DNA from: Microbotryomycetes sp. JL201
Lineage: Eukaryota > Basidiomycota > Microbotryomycetes
Direction: 5' to 3'
Length of the DNA stretch: 64,000 nucleotides
Assembly (NCBI GenBank): GCA_033819885.1
Contig: JAQYUZ010000044.1
Coordinates: 62,001 to 126,000, forward strand
The notes under the pieces were generated by a model. The model had not been told where the DNA came from. It was given only the letters and a program-made list of their open reading frames with translations, and ran no database searches. Below are positions 1 to 12,099 of this stretch, piece by piece (position 1 is the first letter of the stretch; each line of letters opens with the position of its first letter). The position numbers and the translations under genes were made by a program.

Positions 1-1150
1 GAAAATTCGAATCAGAATGATCGTAAGATACGAGAACGAAGCGGTGCAACCGTTCCGCCAGACTACTCGAGGATTCGACGCCCAATTACGTCACAATTTG
101 GCTTTCCACTTGTCTCCTTCTGCTTTTCTGCTCAAGATTTCCGGGACATGCCCCTGCTGCACGATATATTTGTGGAAGGCGGGCGATTCTCTGACTGGAT
201 TAACTCAGTTTTCGCCAATCGAGGCCAAAGGGAGCTTCTCTTGCATGATTCGCGCATAGCGAGTCTTGCCTCTGCCTACAGAGCAACAAAAGCTGCTGAC
301 GTCGAGCCGTCAGTCGGGCCCAGAAGATCAAGTGAGACTTAAGCAATTTTAGTGTCGGCCTGTGAATCTGATAGCTGGTCATGAAGGCAAAGGCTTTCAT
401 TCAGGGCGGAGATACTGGTCAGACTTTCCAGGACCTTGTCCAATCGCCAAGAGTGTACTTCCTCCTAATGTGCTGCTCTTGTTCAAGCGACGTGAGGGAC
501 TCGAAATTGCGATAGCGCATACCGTCTTTGAAGCGCTGTGGCGTGCTCCTCAACGGAAGTCCATCTCGGAGCATGCCACAGAGCTTGAGGCTGCCGTCCC
601 AACGGCGGTTACAGCGTATCACGCATAGTGTCTTCGGGTGAGCGACGTGGCGTCACGAGTTGTCATAGCTGACTTCGCTCTGACAGTGTTGCTGGTGACA
701 TTTCGGCCTGTCTCAAAATAATCCACGTTCTTCTTCACCAGAGTATGACACGGTTCGGCACTCTGCGCCGGTAAGAACATGTCAGTGGCGGGTGCCGTCC
801 AGCTCGATGACCGACTATCTCCGTAGAGGGCGGTCCCAGATTATGATCGGACCCACATCTCCAATGAAGCTATGCTCAAGCTTGCAAGCAAGCGCAACGC
901 ATTTTTTTCAATCGGCCCAACGTCGCATTGCTGTTGGAATATTAGCAGTCAGATGGACGAGTCAGACATGCCAGACTTTCTAGTCGATTTCATGACACAG
1001 ACAGCAGCGACAGCGAGATCGAGCGTGATAATTAGATGAACAGTCATGCGGTGCTCTCCCAGCAGAGCTCCTGTGTGCTAGACTTGCCGCGGATATTCCA
1101 GATTACCGTGCGCCTTGTTCTCTCTTTGGTTGCTTGAATCTTTTCCAACG
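1..1150. other. Region without a secure gene
   Basis: No convincing gene was found. All open frames are short and unlike known families. The best coding-like stretch runs on the plus strand from about 823 to 1037 after a plausible acceptor (the TAG at 820-822) and ends in TGA. It contains SNEAMLKLASKRNAFF and MDESDMPDFLVDFM. It could be the last exon of a spliced gene starting at the ATG near 779. I see no upstream exon that I trust. Confidence 0.3.
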
Positions 1151-2366
1151 ATGGTGAGGCTTGGGAATCGCCGTGGAGAGCAAATTCATGTCGACGAGGA
1201 TAAAGAAGCCATCAGGAAGGCTGCAACAGCCAAGATCAGCGCGTACTACGCGTTTGTTCTTCAGCAAACCAAGAAGCTTGCAAACGACAACGAGATAACT
1301 AATTTGCTACAAGACGTAAAGCGGCTGGAGCAGAGTTGGCACAACCTCAAGTTGTATCGAAGCGAGGAACCTCTTGACTTGCTTGATGATCAACTGCTGG
1401 TACGCACCCCGACCGTCTTGTGCTCGTCAAAGTAAGGCTGCTACTGCGGTGCTGATGGATTGCTTGCTCAAAAAGTGGTGTGAGGCTAAGCGCTGGAACG
1501 CACAAATGAGGAATGCCGGATCAGTGAGGGTGAGCTACAGAACTCGGTGCCAAAGCTGAGGGCGATCTGAAAAAGACAGAAGTTTACCACAACCCTACCT
1601 CCAGGAACGTGAGCTCTTGGTGAGCCTCGCCTAACACGCTGAACAGGGCTCCGCTCATGAAAGTGAAAGGTCACAACTTTTGTGGACAAGCATGTGTTCT
1701 CGAAGCTTGTGACTCCAATTTCTGTGCTTCACCTGGATCAGTCCGTCAAAGACATAGTCAAGACGCGAGACGACCTTGAAAAAAGACTTCTCAGACTTGC
1801 GGTAGCTCATTTATGTGCTATTGAGCCCGACAGTAAACACTACGGCTACGTTCAGGAATACGTTGTCGATCAAGTCTTGCAGTATCACATATGGAGGATG
1901 ATGGTAAGAGCCGAGATCTCGTGCCAATAGCAGAACGTTCATCATCGAGAACTGCAGCTTTTCCGGGAGCTGAAGAAACTGGATCCAGCAGCTCGGGACT
2001 TGAAAAGCAGACTGACTGTCGCCATGGTACGCTAAACTTGTTTGGAGCTCAGAGTTTACCGTTTTTCCAATCACACGATTTCCTCAGTCCCGTGAGCCAT
2101 ATATGGCCATCATGCTGCCTCCGCTACCAAAATCACGCAAGCAAGAACAGGAAAAAGACCGCAAGGAATGGGCAAAATCACGTGACCTTGCCATCGAACA
2201 CTTTATACCAACACATCCACCCCATGCGGTTCTTGCACCGAGCTTCGACAAGTTTTTTGATACGTACTGGCAGCTGCCAGAAACTCTGCATATTCAACAA
2301 AGGACGCTTCCCAGTAATTTTCAAGCTCTGACAACTGCACGCCAGCGCCGCCGTCTGGATCTTTGA
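1151..2366 (+). CDS. Unknown tandem family protein, copy 1
   Basis: I do not recognise this gene. It is the first of three adjacent paralogues. Six exons at 1151-1399, 1437-1529, 1605-1619, 1670-1903, 1958-2026 and 2088-2366 give 312 residues. Every exon is a multiple of three, so all introns are phase 0. Exon 3 is a 15-base micro-exon encoding ERELL. The protein looks helical and charged, with no signal peptide or membrane segment. Exon 1 carries KISAYYAFVLQQTKKLANDN, matched in the other copies. The C-terminus LPSNFQALTTARQRRRLDL is the best conserved part of the family; RQRRR could be a nuclear localisation or RNA-contact patch (inference). The start is the ATG giving MVRLGNRRG; a frame-compatible ATG lies 36 bases upstream. 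The exon 2 acceptor is the least certain. Confidence 0.6.
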
Positions 2367-2660
2367 ATCTTGCATTATCAACCCGACGAACTGGGGAATT
2401 CGGATTCGTGCAAAAAAGAAATATTCGTAAATTTCCAAATGCAAAAGAAGTTCTTGCCGATGGCCCATGTCCGGTCACCATGCACCTGTTTGATGGTACT
2501 TCTAACAAACGTATTGAAATTGCACCGTAAACGTGAGGTTTCAAACAGCTCAAAGCAGAAAATCGTCTTTCACGCCTTACAAGGGTAAATCAAAGCTCCT
2601 CGCGGAGCTTGTAGGCGACCATGCAGATTCTTTCGCCAATTCTTTTCTGAAGTCATTCGA

Positions 2661-3846
2661 ATGTCTGACCCCAGCAGTCAACAAAGTAAGAACACGCAGG
2701 AGGAAATAGATGTTGACAGCTTTTCTGCAAAATTCACGGCATACCGCGCGTTCGTAGTGGAGCAATCGAGGCAGTTTGCCGACGACGAACAAATCAATCA
2801 GCTGTTGAAAGATGCGGCTCAGCTCGGGTCCTGGTGGTCGGAGGAGAAATTCTCGAGGGTTGTCAGCCCCCAAGTAACGGTTTATCTGCAAATCCTCGTG
2901 CGCTCGGAGGCAATCCTGCTGATGTGCCCACAATGACGCTGACAAGTCCATGATCAGTGGCTTGAGCAGAAAAGGTGGACACTTAAAATGTCATGGGCAC
3001 ATCAAGAGCAGGTATGCTCCCACTACGACTCTTGAGGACCTGCGCTGGCCTAAAATGCTAATCGTACCAATTTTTGTGCCAGATGCGCAAGAATTTAGTT
3101 AATTAAATGGTCCTGGTTTCCCCAGAGACAGTTTTCTGACAATCGATGGGGATGACAGGTCATTAACATACTCGAACACGACGCTTTCTCCGAGCTCAGC
3201 TTCAATTGGCAACGACTGGCATTACCGAAGCAGGTGCAAGCGGTAATCCAGTCACGTGACAAGCTGGAGAAGGAGATACTGCTGCTGTATGTGTCGCACT
3301 TGTGGGAACATTCGGAGAACCGCTCGTACCTTATCGAAGAGACTGTCAATTACTTTGTTTGGAAGATTTGCGCGAGTCTGACGGGTCGCTTCATCGCACA
3401 CTGCTCTGCGTGCTGACGTTTCGGGGAAAAAGGTGGCGAGCAAGCTCAGCAATGGTGTGGTTACAGTCGAAGATCTTACAAGGGTCATGGTGCGCTTTGC
3501 GTTGTCATTGACTCCAAAATGGTAGGCTCTAATCAATCCCCTTGCAAAGCGCGATCGTCCGAATCACGTCTATGGATATGTGAGCCGTCGCGGATCAGAA
3601 GGCTTCAAGAAATACAAGGAAGTGTTGTCCCTAATCAACAAGAAGCGCAAGGTTTGGGCAAGCGCCAACCAAATGCTCATCGAGGACTTCTACGCAATTT
3701 CAAAGCCTCCAATTTTGTATGCTGAGCACTGCAGCGACCTTTTGCTCAGACACTACCAGCTGGCAAAACACCTTCAACAAAGGATGCTCCCGAGCAGCTT
3801 CCAAGCTCTGACTACAGCGCGTCAACGTCGTCGGCTCAACCTTTGA
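2661..3846 (+). CDS. Unknown tandem family protein, copy 2
   Basis: Second member of the unrecognised tandem family. Exons at 2661-2897, 2958-3011, 3083-3097, 3159-3371, 3433-3489 and 3550-3846 give 290 residues, again all phase 0. Exon 3 is the 15-base micro-exon (MRKNL). Exon 4 matches copies 1 and 3 around SRDKLEKEILLLYVSHLWEH. The intron after exon 4 begins GCGAGT, where both paralogues have GTAAGA. The C-terminus MLPSSFQALTTARQRRRLNL is nearly identical to copy 1. The protein is diverged elsewhere, with short exons 2 and 5, so the family is old or fast-evolving. No domain recognised. The ATG at 2661 starts MSDPSSQQSKN and is the first in frame. Confidence 0.6.
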
Positions 3847-4100
3847 CTCTGCCCACGATTTGCAATTGACAAGGAGGAATTTGATGGTCTTGCTGCTTTC
3901 TGTTTAAACCCTGATTGCGATTCAATGTCAATGTTCACGTCAAAGCGCATTCACATGACACAGATTTTTGCGCTGCGCAGTATTATATACCCGGTGCTGT
4001 GTTGCGCTGCTGTGCACAATCGCATCAAGACTCCTCACTGGCCGTCCACCGCGGACTTTTAGCACATTTGGGATGGATCAGTATGCCCTTGGTTATACAC

Positions 4101-5294
4101 ATGGTGTCACAAGCTCACAGGCAGGGGCAGCCGGCCGAACAAGGCCCAGCCAGACACAAGATTCGTCAGGTGGCAACCCGCAAGCTCAGCGAGTACTACA
4201 AGTTTGTCCTGGAGCAGACTACGGCACTCGGATCGGATGAAAAGATCCAGCGTCTGCTCAAGGACTGGAAAACCCTCGAGCAATGGTGGTTTCAAGGCAA
4301 ATTTGACCGCGTGTCGGAACCTTTCAGATTGCTGGATTACCATTTATTGGTGAGCGCGGTGGAAATGACACGTCACCCAAGTTCACTGCGCATCTTTAGC
4401 TGACTGAGCGGTTTTTCAAGTGGTTTGAGAACAGAAGGTGGGATCGTATGCTGCAACACGCCCAAACTATCGAGGTGAGTTGACGTACCAAAAGCTTTAA
4501 GATTGAACTGAGCTTCTTGGCACACCAGGAACGCAAGATTCTGGTAAAGTCAAGACTTGGTCAAGAACGGACACACAAACACTGACACCAAGGGGAGGGC
4601 AGTTCGAGGCTTTTTTGGTGGAACGCGTCTTCAGGCCGCTGATTCGACCTGTGGATGTGCTGCCTCTCGACAAATTGACACGGCATATCTTCGAAACCCG
4701 AGACCAACTTGAAGTGAAACTTATGAAGGATTTGCTAGAACGCGCTTGGAGTGTGGACCCGGAAAATTCGCTGTGGGCTTACATTGACGTGTGTATGGTG
4801 ATACAAATCCGGGACTATTATGACTGGAGGCTCTACGTAAGAAGCAAAGCGTTTTCACAATCGATTTCAACATTGACTCTGTCGCAGCTCTCGCACGCGT
4901 TGTCGAAACTTAATCCGACAAAGCCTACCTTCAAACATGAACTTATCACCCTCATGGTCAGCACGCGCAAGCTCTCTGCCTTGCGAGGGCTTGAACTGAC
5001 ATCCATACGTAGAAATGGGCACCTGACATTATGCTGTATTTCCGCAAAGACAACCGAGACTATATCAGGTCTAAACGGCTGGAATGGGCTCGACATCACA
5101 ATTTGTCCATAGAGACGTTCACTGATTACGAAGGATGTGCTGTGCTGGAAGGCAAGCAAGTTGAAAGTATGCTAGAACAGGAACATCAAGAACTGGAAGA
5201 AAGGTCTGACCTCTTCGATCTCGAGGTGAGGATGCTCCCAAGCAATTATTCCGCCCCAACGTCCATGCGTCAGCGACGCCGTTATGCTCTTTGA
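4101..5294 (+). CDS. Unknown tandem family protein, copy 3
   Basis: Third member of the tandem family. Exons at 4101-4349, 4400-4474, 4529-4543, 4603-4836, 4888-4956 and 5013-5294 give 307 residues. Exon lengths 1, 3, 4 and 5 equal those of copy 1 exactly (249, 15, 234 and 69 bases). The micro-exon encodes ERKIL. Conserved landmarks are KLSEYYKFVLEQTTALGSDE in exon 1, FETRDQLEVKLMKDLLERAW in exon 4, and the C-terminal MLPSNYSAPTSMRQRRRYAL. The start is ambiguous: an in-frame ATG at 4083 would add six residues. No domain, signal peptide or membrane segment is visible. It ends 83 bases before the convergent transporter gene. Confidence 0.6.
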
Positions 5295-5376
5295 AATCTT
5301 CTACATACAACAACTAGAGACGTCTGCTTCTTCTTTCTACGGTGTGAAATTCATAATTTAGCTCCTCCCTTCCCGA

Positions 5377-7987
5377 CTAAGCCCGGTCGGCATTGAGAAC
5401 GTTTTGCAACCCCGCCATACCACCTTGCACTTGTCCATCTCTCTCCTCGCCCGCTCGACTGAAACTGGCTCGCCGTCTCAGTCCAGACTCGGTATCTCGT
5501 CGTTCGGGCCTAGTGGGCAGCTTTCCGTCAGTGCCGTTGCTTGCTCCACCATCGAGATACTTTTCGTGTCCGTGCTCCGGCTGCAGAGGCCCTCCAAGTG
5601 AGACGAGCACGGCTTCAGAGTTGGCAGTAGGCGCATCGAGCACTGCCAACTCGTGGGGCGTAAAGAGGCGAGGAACCAAGTAGACTCGCAAGGGAATCAG
5701 TATCGTTATGACGACGGGAAAGCTGATGCCAGCTGCGCGGGGACAATACACACGATGGGGATATCAGCGGGAGCGGGACCGTGAAAGACTCGGTACTGAC
5801 CAATGTTCTCGGACACTGCAATCGTTGCGGCGAAAAAGAACCATTGAATCAGGACAAACTTGATGATGGCTTTCTTGCTGAGTGTCAAAAGCGGGTGATC
5901 GACGGGCGTGAGTTTTGGATCGCGCAAGAGAAACAAAGTCTTGTGAACGACCGCGTTGCCTTCGACTGAGCCCCAACCGACGACGATAAAAATGCCGGCG
6001 AACATGGCTCGCGACATGAGCCCGCTGTGAAGTTTTGTCAGTCATGCTATGCACGTGAGCCTCTTGTCCAACTTACAGGACGACGAGTAGGGGTCGGGAC
6101 ATTGTGCCCAAGATGAGCAACTACAACCACGAGTCAGGTCTTTGCCCCAGATTCCGGATTGACGACAACTCACGCCCATGATCAGGTGATCAACCCTCTG
6201 CTCAACCAGTCGAGTCCTGACAACCTTCATCCTAGTCGGTTGCTCCTGTCGCACCTCTCTATCTTGACTGTCGTCACTTTCCATCCTCGCCAGCTTTTCA
6301 TCGAGAAAGCCACCTTCTGTCAACTTTGTATCTTCCGGCACCATTTTGGTGACACACAAAGCTTCAGTGTGCACCGGAGCTTGCGGAACGAGACCATTAG
6401 GGGCAGGCAAGCCCAAAATTCCAGAGACAAACGTTGTGCAACCGAGCAAGAAAAAATCCCAGTGAAACCCTGCGGGTCTCTTGACAGGGAATGAACGGTT
6501 TTGCGCCATAACGGACGAAACGTTGTTCTGTCATGGTGGGTAGGTCAGGTGAAGTGAAAGCGAAGCAGTTTCCCGAGATCACTTGCATCAAAGTAGAACA
6601 GGAGTGTGACCAAGAACCCGAACGGGATGGCGACAAAGATCCACTTGACGGGCAGTTCCCAGAACCGAACTACCCACGGCCTGTCCAAAGTAGGTGCGAA
6701 CGACTTGGTGATTGGCAGAAACTCAATGCCAGAATCTTTGATTTGACCGGGACTGTAAAGATGATCTCGTCAGAAACAGTGATAGTTTGCAGAGGCGCCA
6801 ACACACATGTGCACAAATCCAGTGAAAAAGATGATGCCAATCATAAAGGCATAGTCCTGCAGAAATTTGCGGAACCAAAATGCTGCATTTACATGCCTTG
6901 AGCTTTCTTGTCGGTTCCACTTTCTGGTACTTCAACTCACGCCCGAAAGATAGCTTGGCGGTCCGCTCCAAAAAGTAAACAACGAGCGCAAAGAGGATGG
7001 CAATGACGACGGAGAACCAACCTGTGGGGCATTCGTTGAGCTGTGCACGCCGAGCCTGTGGAAATCGCACAACTGACCGGCCGCGCCAGAAACGTCAAAT
7101 TCAAACACGAGTAGCTCGATTCCTTTCTGAATGTAGATGATGCCGACGTCTGGGGTCACAGCGTCAGCTGTCTGCTTGAGCGAGCGATTGTGCCTAGTCA
7201 CGCACAAAAACCGAAAGTCTCTGAAGTCATGTCTGTGATGAAGCGAGTATAATCGCAAATATTGAATACTGCGACGAACCAATGCATGATGGCGCTCCAG
7301 CTGTGAGCAAGAAGACGCGTGATCAGACCCTTCCCTGCAGCGGCATTGCAGCCCACTCACATCAATGTCCAAGCCATGAATTGGAGGTAGTCGACGCCGT
7401 ACGGCTCGATGATATCGTATGTGGTATAATTGAATAGGTTGATGAGACCCGTAACGCCGACAATCGTCAATGGTTGACACGACAGGATCGCAAAGGTGAG
7501 TGCGGCAATGGCTGAGGCGAGAATGCCTTCGTTGACACCATAGTTGCCGTTTGTGCGCTCATTCATGTCCAGAATGTAAGCTAATGCGGGGAACAGGCTT
7601 CATGCGAGTGGAAGCGAATCTGAGCACGAGTTCGCCAAGCGGTGGCGTCCGGGAATTCACTCACTTGAGAAAGTACATCCTGACTGTGGCTCCGACCACC
7701 CGTTCCCAGTTGCTTGGTTTGACTATGCCGAGTGACCAGTCGGATGCGTAGAATGGCAGCCTGCGTCTGACGTCGTTGTACATTCCGCGCAACGGCATCC
7801 ATTGATACCAGAAGCTGCGCTCAGGCCACGGCTTGCGCTCGGGCGAGAATGAGAGTTCGTCGTCCTCGGTGTCATTTGCTTGCGTGTGACGGGCACGATG
7901 CGCAGGTGTGCGTCTGTCGTGCGAACGCGATCGGACGGGAGAGTTTGAGCGCGTCGCCGTCGCAGAGCTCGACCGCGTGCCACTCAT
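5377..7987 (-). CDS. BOR1: Bor1-like borate/anion transporter (SLC4 family)
   Basis: Plasma-membrane anion transporter of the HCO3-/borate family; fungal Bor1 exports borate. Eleven exons. After a basic, Ser/Arg-rich cytosolic N-terminus (about 75 residues) come family landmarks in order: the early helix YFLNLFPALAYILDMNE, the signature QPLTIVGVTG followed by FNYTTYDII, WFRKFLQDYAF, KSFAPTLDRPWVVRFW, NNVSSVMAQ with KRPAGFHWDFFLLG, the substrate-site helix GLPAPNGLVPQAPVHT, and GTMSRPLL. A polar C-terminal tail of about 90 residues follows the last helix. The start is the ATG at 7985-7987. The intron beginning at 6586 has a GC donor (GCAAGT) just before NNVSS. The 576-base gap to the divergent deacetylase gene presumably holds both promoters. 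Substrate is inferred from family only. Confidence 0.9.
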
Positions 7988-8563
7988 GACAGACTGATGT
8001 TGTCCGTCACAACTTGGTAAGTCGCTCTAGAGACGGGTACTTGGACTCCGGAGGACAGTGGTCCGTGTCGCCTCGATTCAAAACCGTTAGCGACTGCTGA
8101 ATTCAAATACAAACTTTGTATTCGGGACACAAGGACGTCATTGCCAAACCCTTGTTCTTGCCCACGCTCGCAGTGACCTCAGTCTTGCAGTTTCGTTTTT
8201 GCCTCGTGGCATCGCAGTGTCTTCTCGGTCGGACGATCAGAAACAGGTCAACAGGAGAGCAGTCGATCACGTGATCTGTCTGGTCGGAAACTTCATGACT
8301 GACAAGAATCATGCGAGCATCGACAAGTGATAAGGCTGAAGACTCTTATTGCTTAATCCTCCCTGTACTGATTTCCTTGGAGCTTGATCAAAAAGTGTAA
8401 TCGACAGCACTGCCCAACAAGGGTTTGAAAGCATGACTAGAATGATGATGGACACTTCGACGCCAATCAAGCTGCACAGGCTACGCCAAGTGTCACTGAT
8501 GTAGTGCTCGCCGTCGATTGTTCGGCTTTGGCTTTGACCACTCCCGGCCGCCTCAGGAGAGCA
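7988..8563. promoter_or_regulatory. Divergent intergenic region, BOR1-like and HDAC genes
   Basis: A 576-base gap between two divergently transcribed genes that probably holds both promoters and leaders. I see no coding frame with family resemblance and no clear TATA box or repeat. Confidence 0.4.
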
Positions 8564-10956
8564 ATGGCCCAGCATGCCGGGTCAGGCACGGCCGTCGACA
8601 AGCGCAAAGTGGCATACTTTCATGATCGTGAGCAAATCGTTTGCATGCGCCGCAGCCCTCGTGCTCGACAACGATCGCGCCGGCGTTCGCGCGCAAACGG
8701 TCGCACGAACCAACTAACGACCGCCGTTTCCTGCACAGCCGATGTGGGATCCTACGCTTACAATTTGGGTCAGTCAAATATGCTTGCTTGTCGCTGGCCA
8801 GCCGTGTCCGTACTGACCGATGTCGCTCGTGCTGCTGCGGATCGTTGCCCTTTCCTCGTACAGTCCATCCAATGAAGCCGCATCGAATTCTCATGGCTCA
8901 CAACCTCGTCGTCAACTACGGCCTTGACAAGGAGATGGACATGCTCGTCAGTTGTTGCGCCCGGCCCGCGCTCTGCTCTCAGGCCTTACCCAATGTCCCT
9001 GACCACGTCGTTACATGCAGAGACCGATCCGCGCCTCAGCCCACGAAATGACCCGATTTCACACGGACGAGTACATTGACTTTCTCAACAGGGTCACGCC
9101 AGAGCTCGTCGAGGAAATGACTGCAAACGGAACACGATGTGAGGCAGGACACAAGTCACGTATCTCTTTTTGCGCCTATACTCATTATTGTTGATCCCTC
9201 AGTCTTGATCGGGAGCGAAGACTGTCCAGCGTTTGAAGGACTGTTTGAATTCTGCTCCATTTCGGCAGGCGGATCACTAGGTGCGTGACCACCACCAACT
9301 TATTTGCGTCACCGATCAGGCCCCTGACACCGTAACACGCTTACAGACAGCGCACGGCGGCTGACCGATGGCAAGGCCGACATTGCGCTGAATTGGGCCG
9401 GCGGATTGCATCACGCCAAGAAACGAGAAGCGTCTGGATTCTGCTACATTAACGACATTGTCTTGGCAATTCTTGAGCTCTTGAGGCAGGCTTTTTGCGT
9501 GTGGTGCGCATTCCTCAATGGCGCTGACATCGAGTAATGTCTCCAAACAGATATCATGCGCGTGTTTTGTACATTGACATTGATGTGCACCACGGAGACG
9601 GAGTCGAAGAAGCATTCTATACCACAGATCGAGTCATGACGGCATCCTTCCACAAGTACGGAGATTTTTTCCCGGGCACTGGAGCATTGGGCGATGTGGG
9701 CAAAGGCACGGGCAAAGGGTACGCAGTCAACTTTCCACTTAAAGATGGCATCGACGACGAGAGCTATCGATCCATTTTCAGGCCGGTCAGTCAAGTAAGA
9801 GAGATGTTTGGCACGATGCGCTAAACGAGCTCGTTTCTAACAGGTCATGCAAGCGATCATGGACTGGTACAGGCCTGGCGCCGTCATCTTGCAATGTGGA
9901 GCAGACTCGCTGTCAGAAGACAAACTTGGGTCGTTCAACCTGTCAATGCAAGGTGTGTTCTAAAACGTGTTTGCATGGTCAAACCCGCAGACTGATGTTC
10001 GCGCAACAGGCCATGCCGACTGTGTCGCGTTTATGCGCACGTTCAATGTTCCACTGATGATTCTAGGCGGAGGAGGATACACGATTCGCAACGTAGCTCG
10101 GACGTGGGCTTACGAAACAGGCATCGCCTGTGGACAAGAACTGCCGGAAAACTTGCCTTTCAACGATTACATCGAGTATTTCGGACCAGAATTTAAATTG
10201 TCGGTCCCGCCGAGCAACATGGAGAATTCCAACTCGAAAGAATATTTGCAAAATACGACGTGAGTTTTGGGACAGGGCCTGGGCGTGAATGAAACTGATT
10301 GCGCATTCGATACCGTCTCGTTCAGGGCGAGCATTCTTGAAAACATGAGAAACATGCCATTCGCACCTAGCGCGCAAATGCAACACGTTCCATACGACGT
10401 GAACGACGACGAAAACGATTCAGACTCTGACCTCGACGTTCGATTAACTGATCGAATTCGTACGACAACGACCTTGTCAAACGGTATTCATCGACATTAT
10501 CCTACAAAAGATCGGTCTACAAACAAATACGACGTCAGGTTCGTGAATTCGAATGTCGACTTGTATCCTTCGGATGACGAGGAGGACGAGAGTTATTTGA
10601 AACGAAAGTTTCAATCTACTTCAAACTCGTATTTGAGGTCGAGGTCGGGTGAGAACAAGGTATTGAAGGACAAGGGGGTCTTGAATTCGAGCGTTTACGA
10701 CAGGATGATGATGCTGAATGGAGCGAGCTTGAATGGGTATGGAGGCGGAGCAGAAGATGGGGACGAGGCCATGACTGTCGATGATGAATACGACAGGGAG
10801 ACGGACGCCGGCGAAGGGACGGGAGGACAAAGGAGGGTCAAGAGAACGTTCTTTAAAAGCTCAAGATCGATCGGTGCCGGTGCTGGTGGCGACGGCAGGT
10901 TGACCGAGCCGAACGGCTTGTTGCCAAGCGTATTGGCAAGCATGAACAAGGAGTAG
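8564..10956 (+). CDS. RPD3: Class I histone deacetylase, Rpd3 type
   Basis: Zinc-dependent lysine deacetylase acting in nuclear corepressor complexes. Ten exons (8564-8627, 8739-8768, 8864-8946, 9021-9138, 9203-9280, 9347-9485, 9551-9794, 9844-9952, 10010-10259, 10326-10956) sum to 581 residues. Visible landmarks in order: [29 protein letters not shown], the active-site [18 protein letters not shown], the zinc-site [28 protein letters not shown], and [17 protein letters not shown]. The catalytic core ends near residue 390. A poorly conserved acidic tail follows, with [13 protein letters not shown] and DDEEDE, ending VLASMNKE. This tail is long for the family. The intron at 9486 has a GC donor. 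The usual Gly before HPMKPHR is Val in my splice. The gene converges on the CMD-family gene 85 bases downstream. Confidence 0.93.
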
Positions 10957-11041
10957 AATTGTAGTGTTTCTTGCGTCGTCGTGCGTGTAAGTTTTCGAGT
11001 TCTTGTTGTCAATCACAGCGTCTACCGAAATGAAGTTGATG

Positions 11042-11817
11042 TCACGAACGCTGAGGCGACGCCTGGCCGAGGTCTTGTTCGTCGAATCGTTTGATGGCGG
11101 CGTCTGCTGCTCTGAAACTGTAATGGGAGCGTTCAGAGGCGCGCGTCTTTGCTTGTGTGCTCTTCCCTCGCGAGACTTACGCTTCCAAACCCGTCGGCAT
11201 GCCTGCATACACCATAGCCTGCAGTAGCGCCTCTCTACAAGTATGGTCAGTCAAGCCGTCCAGTGCATCTAGCTGCAAGATGGACTGACTGGATTTCGCT
11301 CTTTGTCAAACCGTTCCTCAACCCTCCTATCACGTGACCTTGCAGCTCGTTCGACTTTCCCATTGCCGCAAGCATGGAAATTGTGGTAAGGGACCTGTCT
11401 CTCAGACTCAATCCTGGCCTCGTCCAAATCTGTATGCAGTTGATGAGATTGACAACAAAGTTAGCTGTGGCCAATTGGACTCGAAGCTTGATCTTGGCAA
11501 TTGGAGCCATCATGCGAGCGTGAGAATGAATTAAGATGGAACTCACTGTACCCCAAGCAGCTTCAGTTGCCAGCTTTTGACATTCCATCGTGAATTCATT
11601 TGCGTTTCCGAGACTCGTGTCGACAAAGTTGTCGCTCATGACTTGTCTCCTCACGTCGAGGCCTGGTCAGTGAGCAACGGATGAGCATCTCACTGGTGAA
11701 CGATGAGGGCGCAATGCACTTGCCTGCTTCAAAGAGTGATGCATGTGCTGCGGAGAGTTTAGTGTCTTGTGCGCTGTTGCTACTCGATGAGGCGGCGCTC
11801 GTCAAATCGGACGACAT
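11042..11817 (-). CDS. Carboxymuconolactone decarboxylase-like protein
   Basis: CMD/AhpD-fold protein. Five exons (11724-11817, 11547-11662, 11290-11429, 11181-11234, 11042-11117) give 159 residues, close to the gamma-carboxymuconolactone decarboxylase length. Landmarks: LFEAGLDVRRQVMSDNFV, the core TEAAWGTIWTRPGLSLRDRS, LTTISMLAAMGKSNELQGHV, and the C-terminal helix LLQAMVYAGMPTGLEAF. No CxxC peroxidase pair is visible, which favours the 4-carboxymuconolactone decarboxylase branch over AhpD. That enzyme acts in the protocatechuate/beta-ketoadipate route; the true substrate here is unproven. The first intron has a GC donor (GCAAGT at 11723). No other ring-cleavage gene is nearby. Confidence 0.85.
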
Positions 11818-12099
11818 GATGGCGTGCTTTTGAATGGTACTTTGGCTATGCAGGTCGCGCTCAAGGTCAATTGTGGCCTGCGGTCAAGACTGTTTCGCCT
11901 CGGCGCGATGGAGGTCGGGCCCCGGGGGAATAGTACCACATTGGGCTCGCCACGGGTGTATATTGTGGCACTGAGAGAGAAGATACAGATACTGGCTACT
12001 GAGTATGCTATAACTTCCAATACCCTGAGAAGACAGGAGGTTTGTCTTTTTACGAGCCGTCGCAACGAAACGCAGCTCGTGCCATCCGACCGTGTCCTC

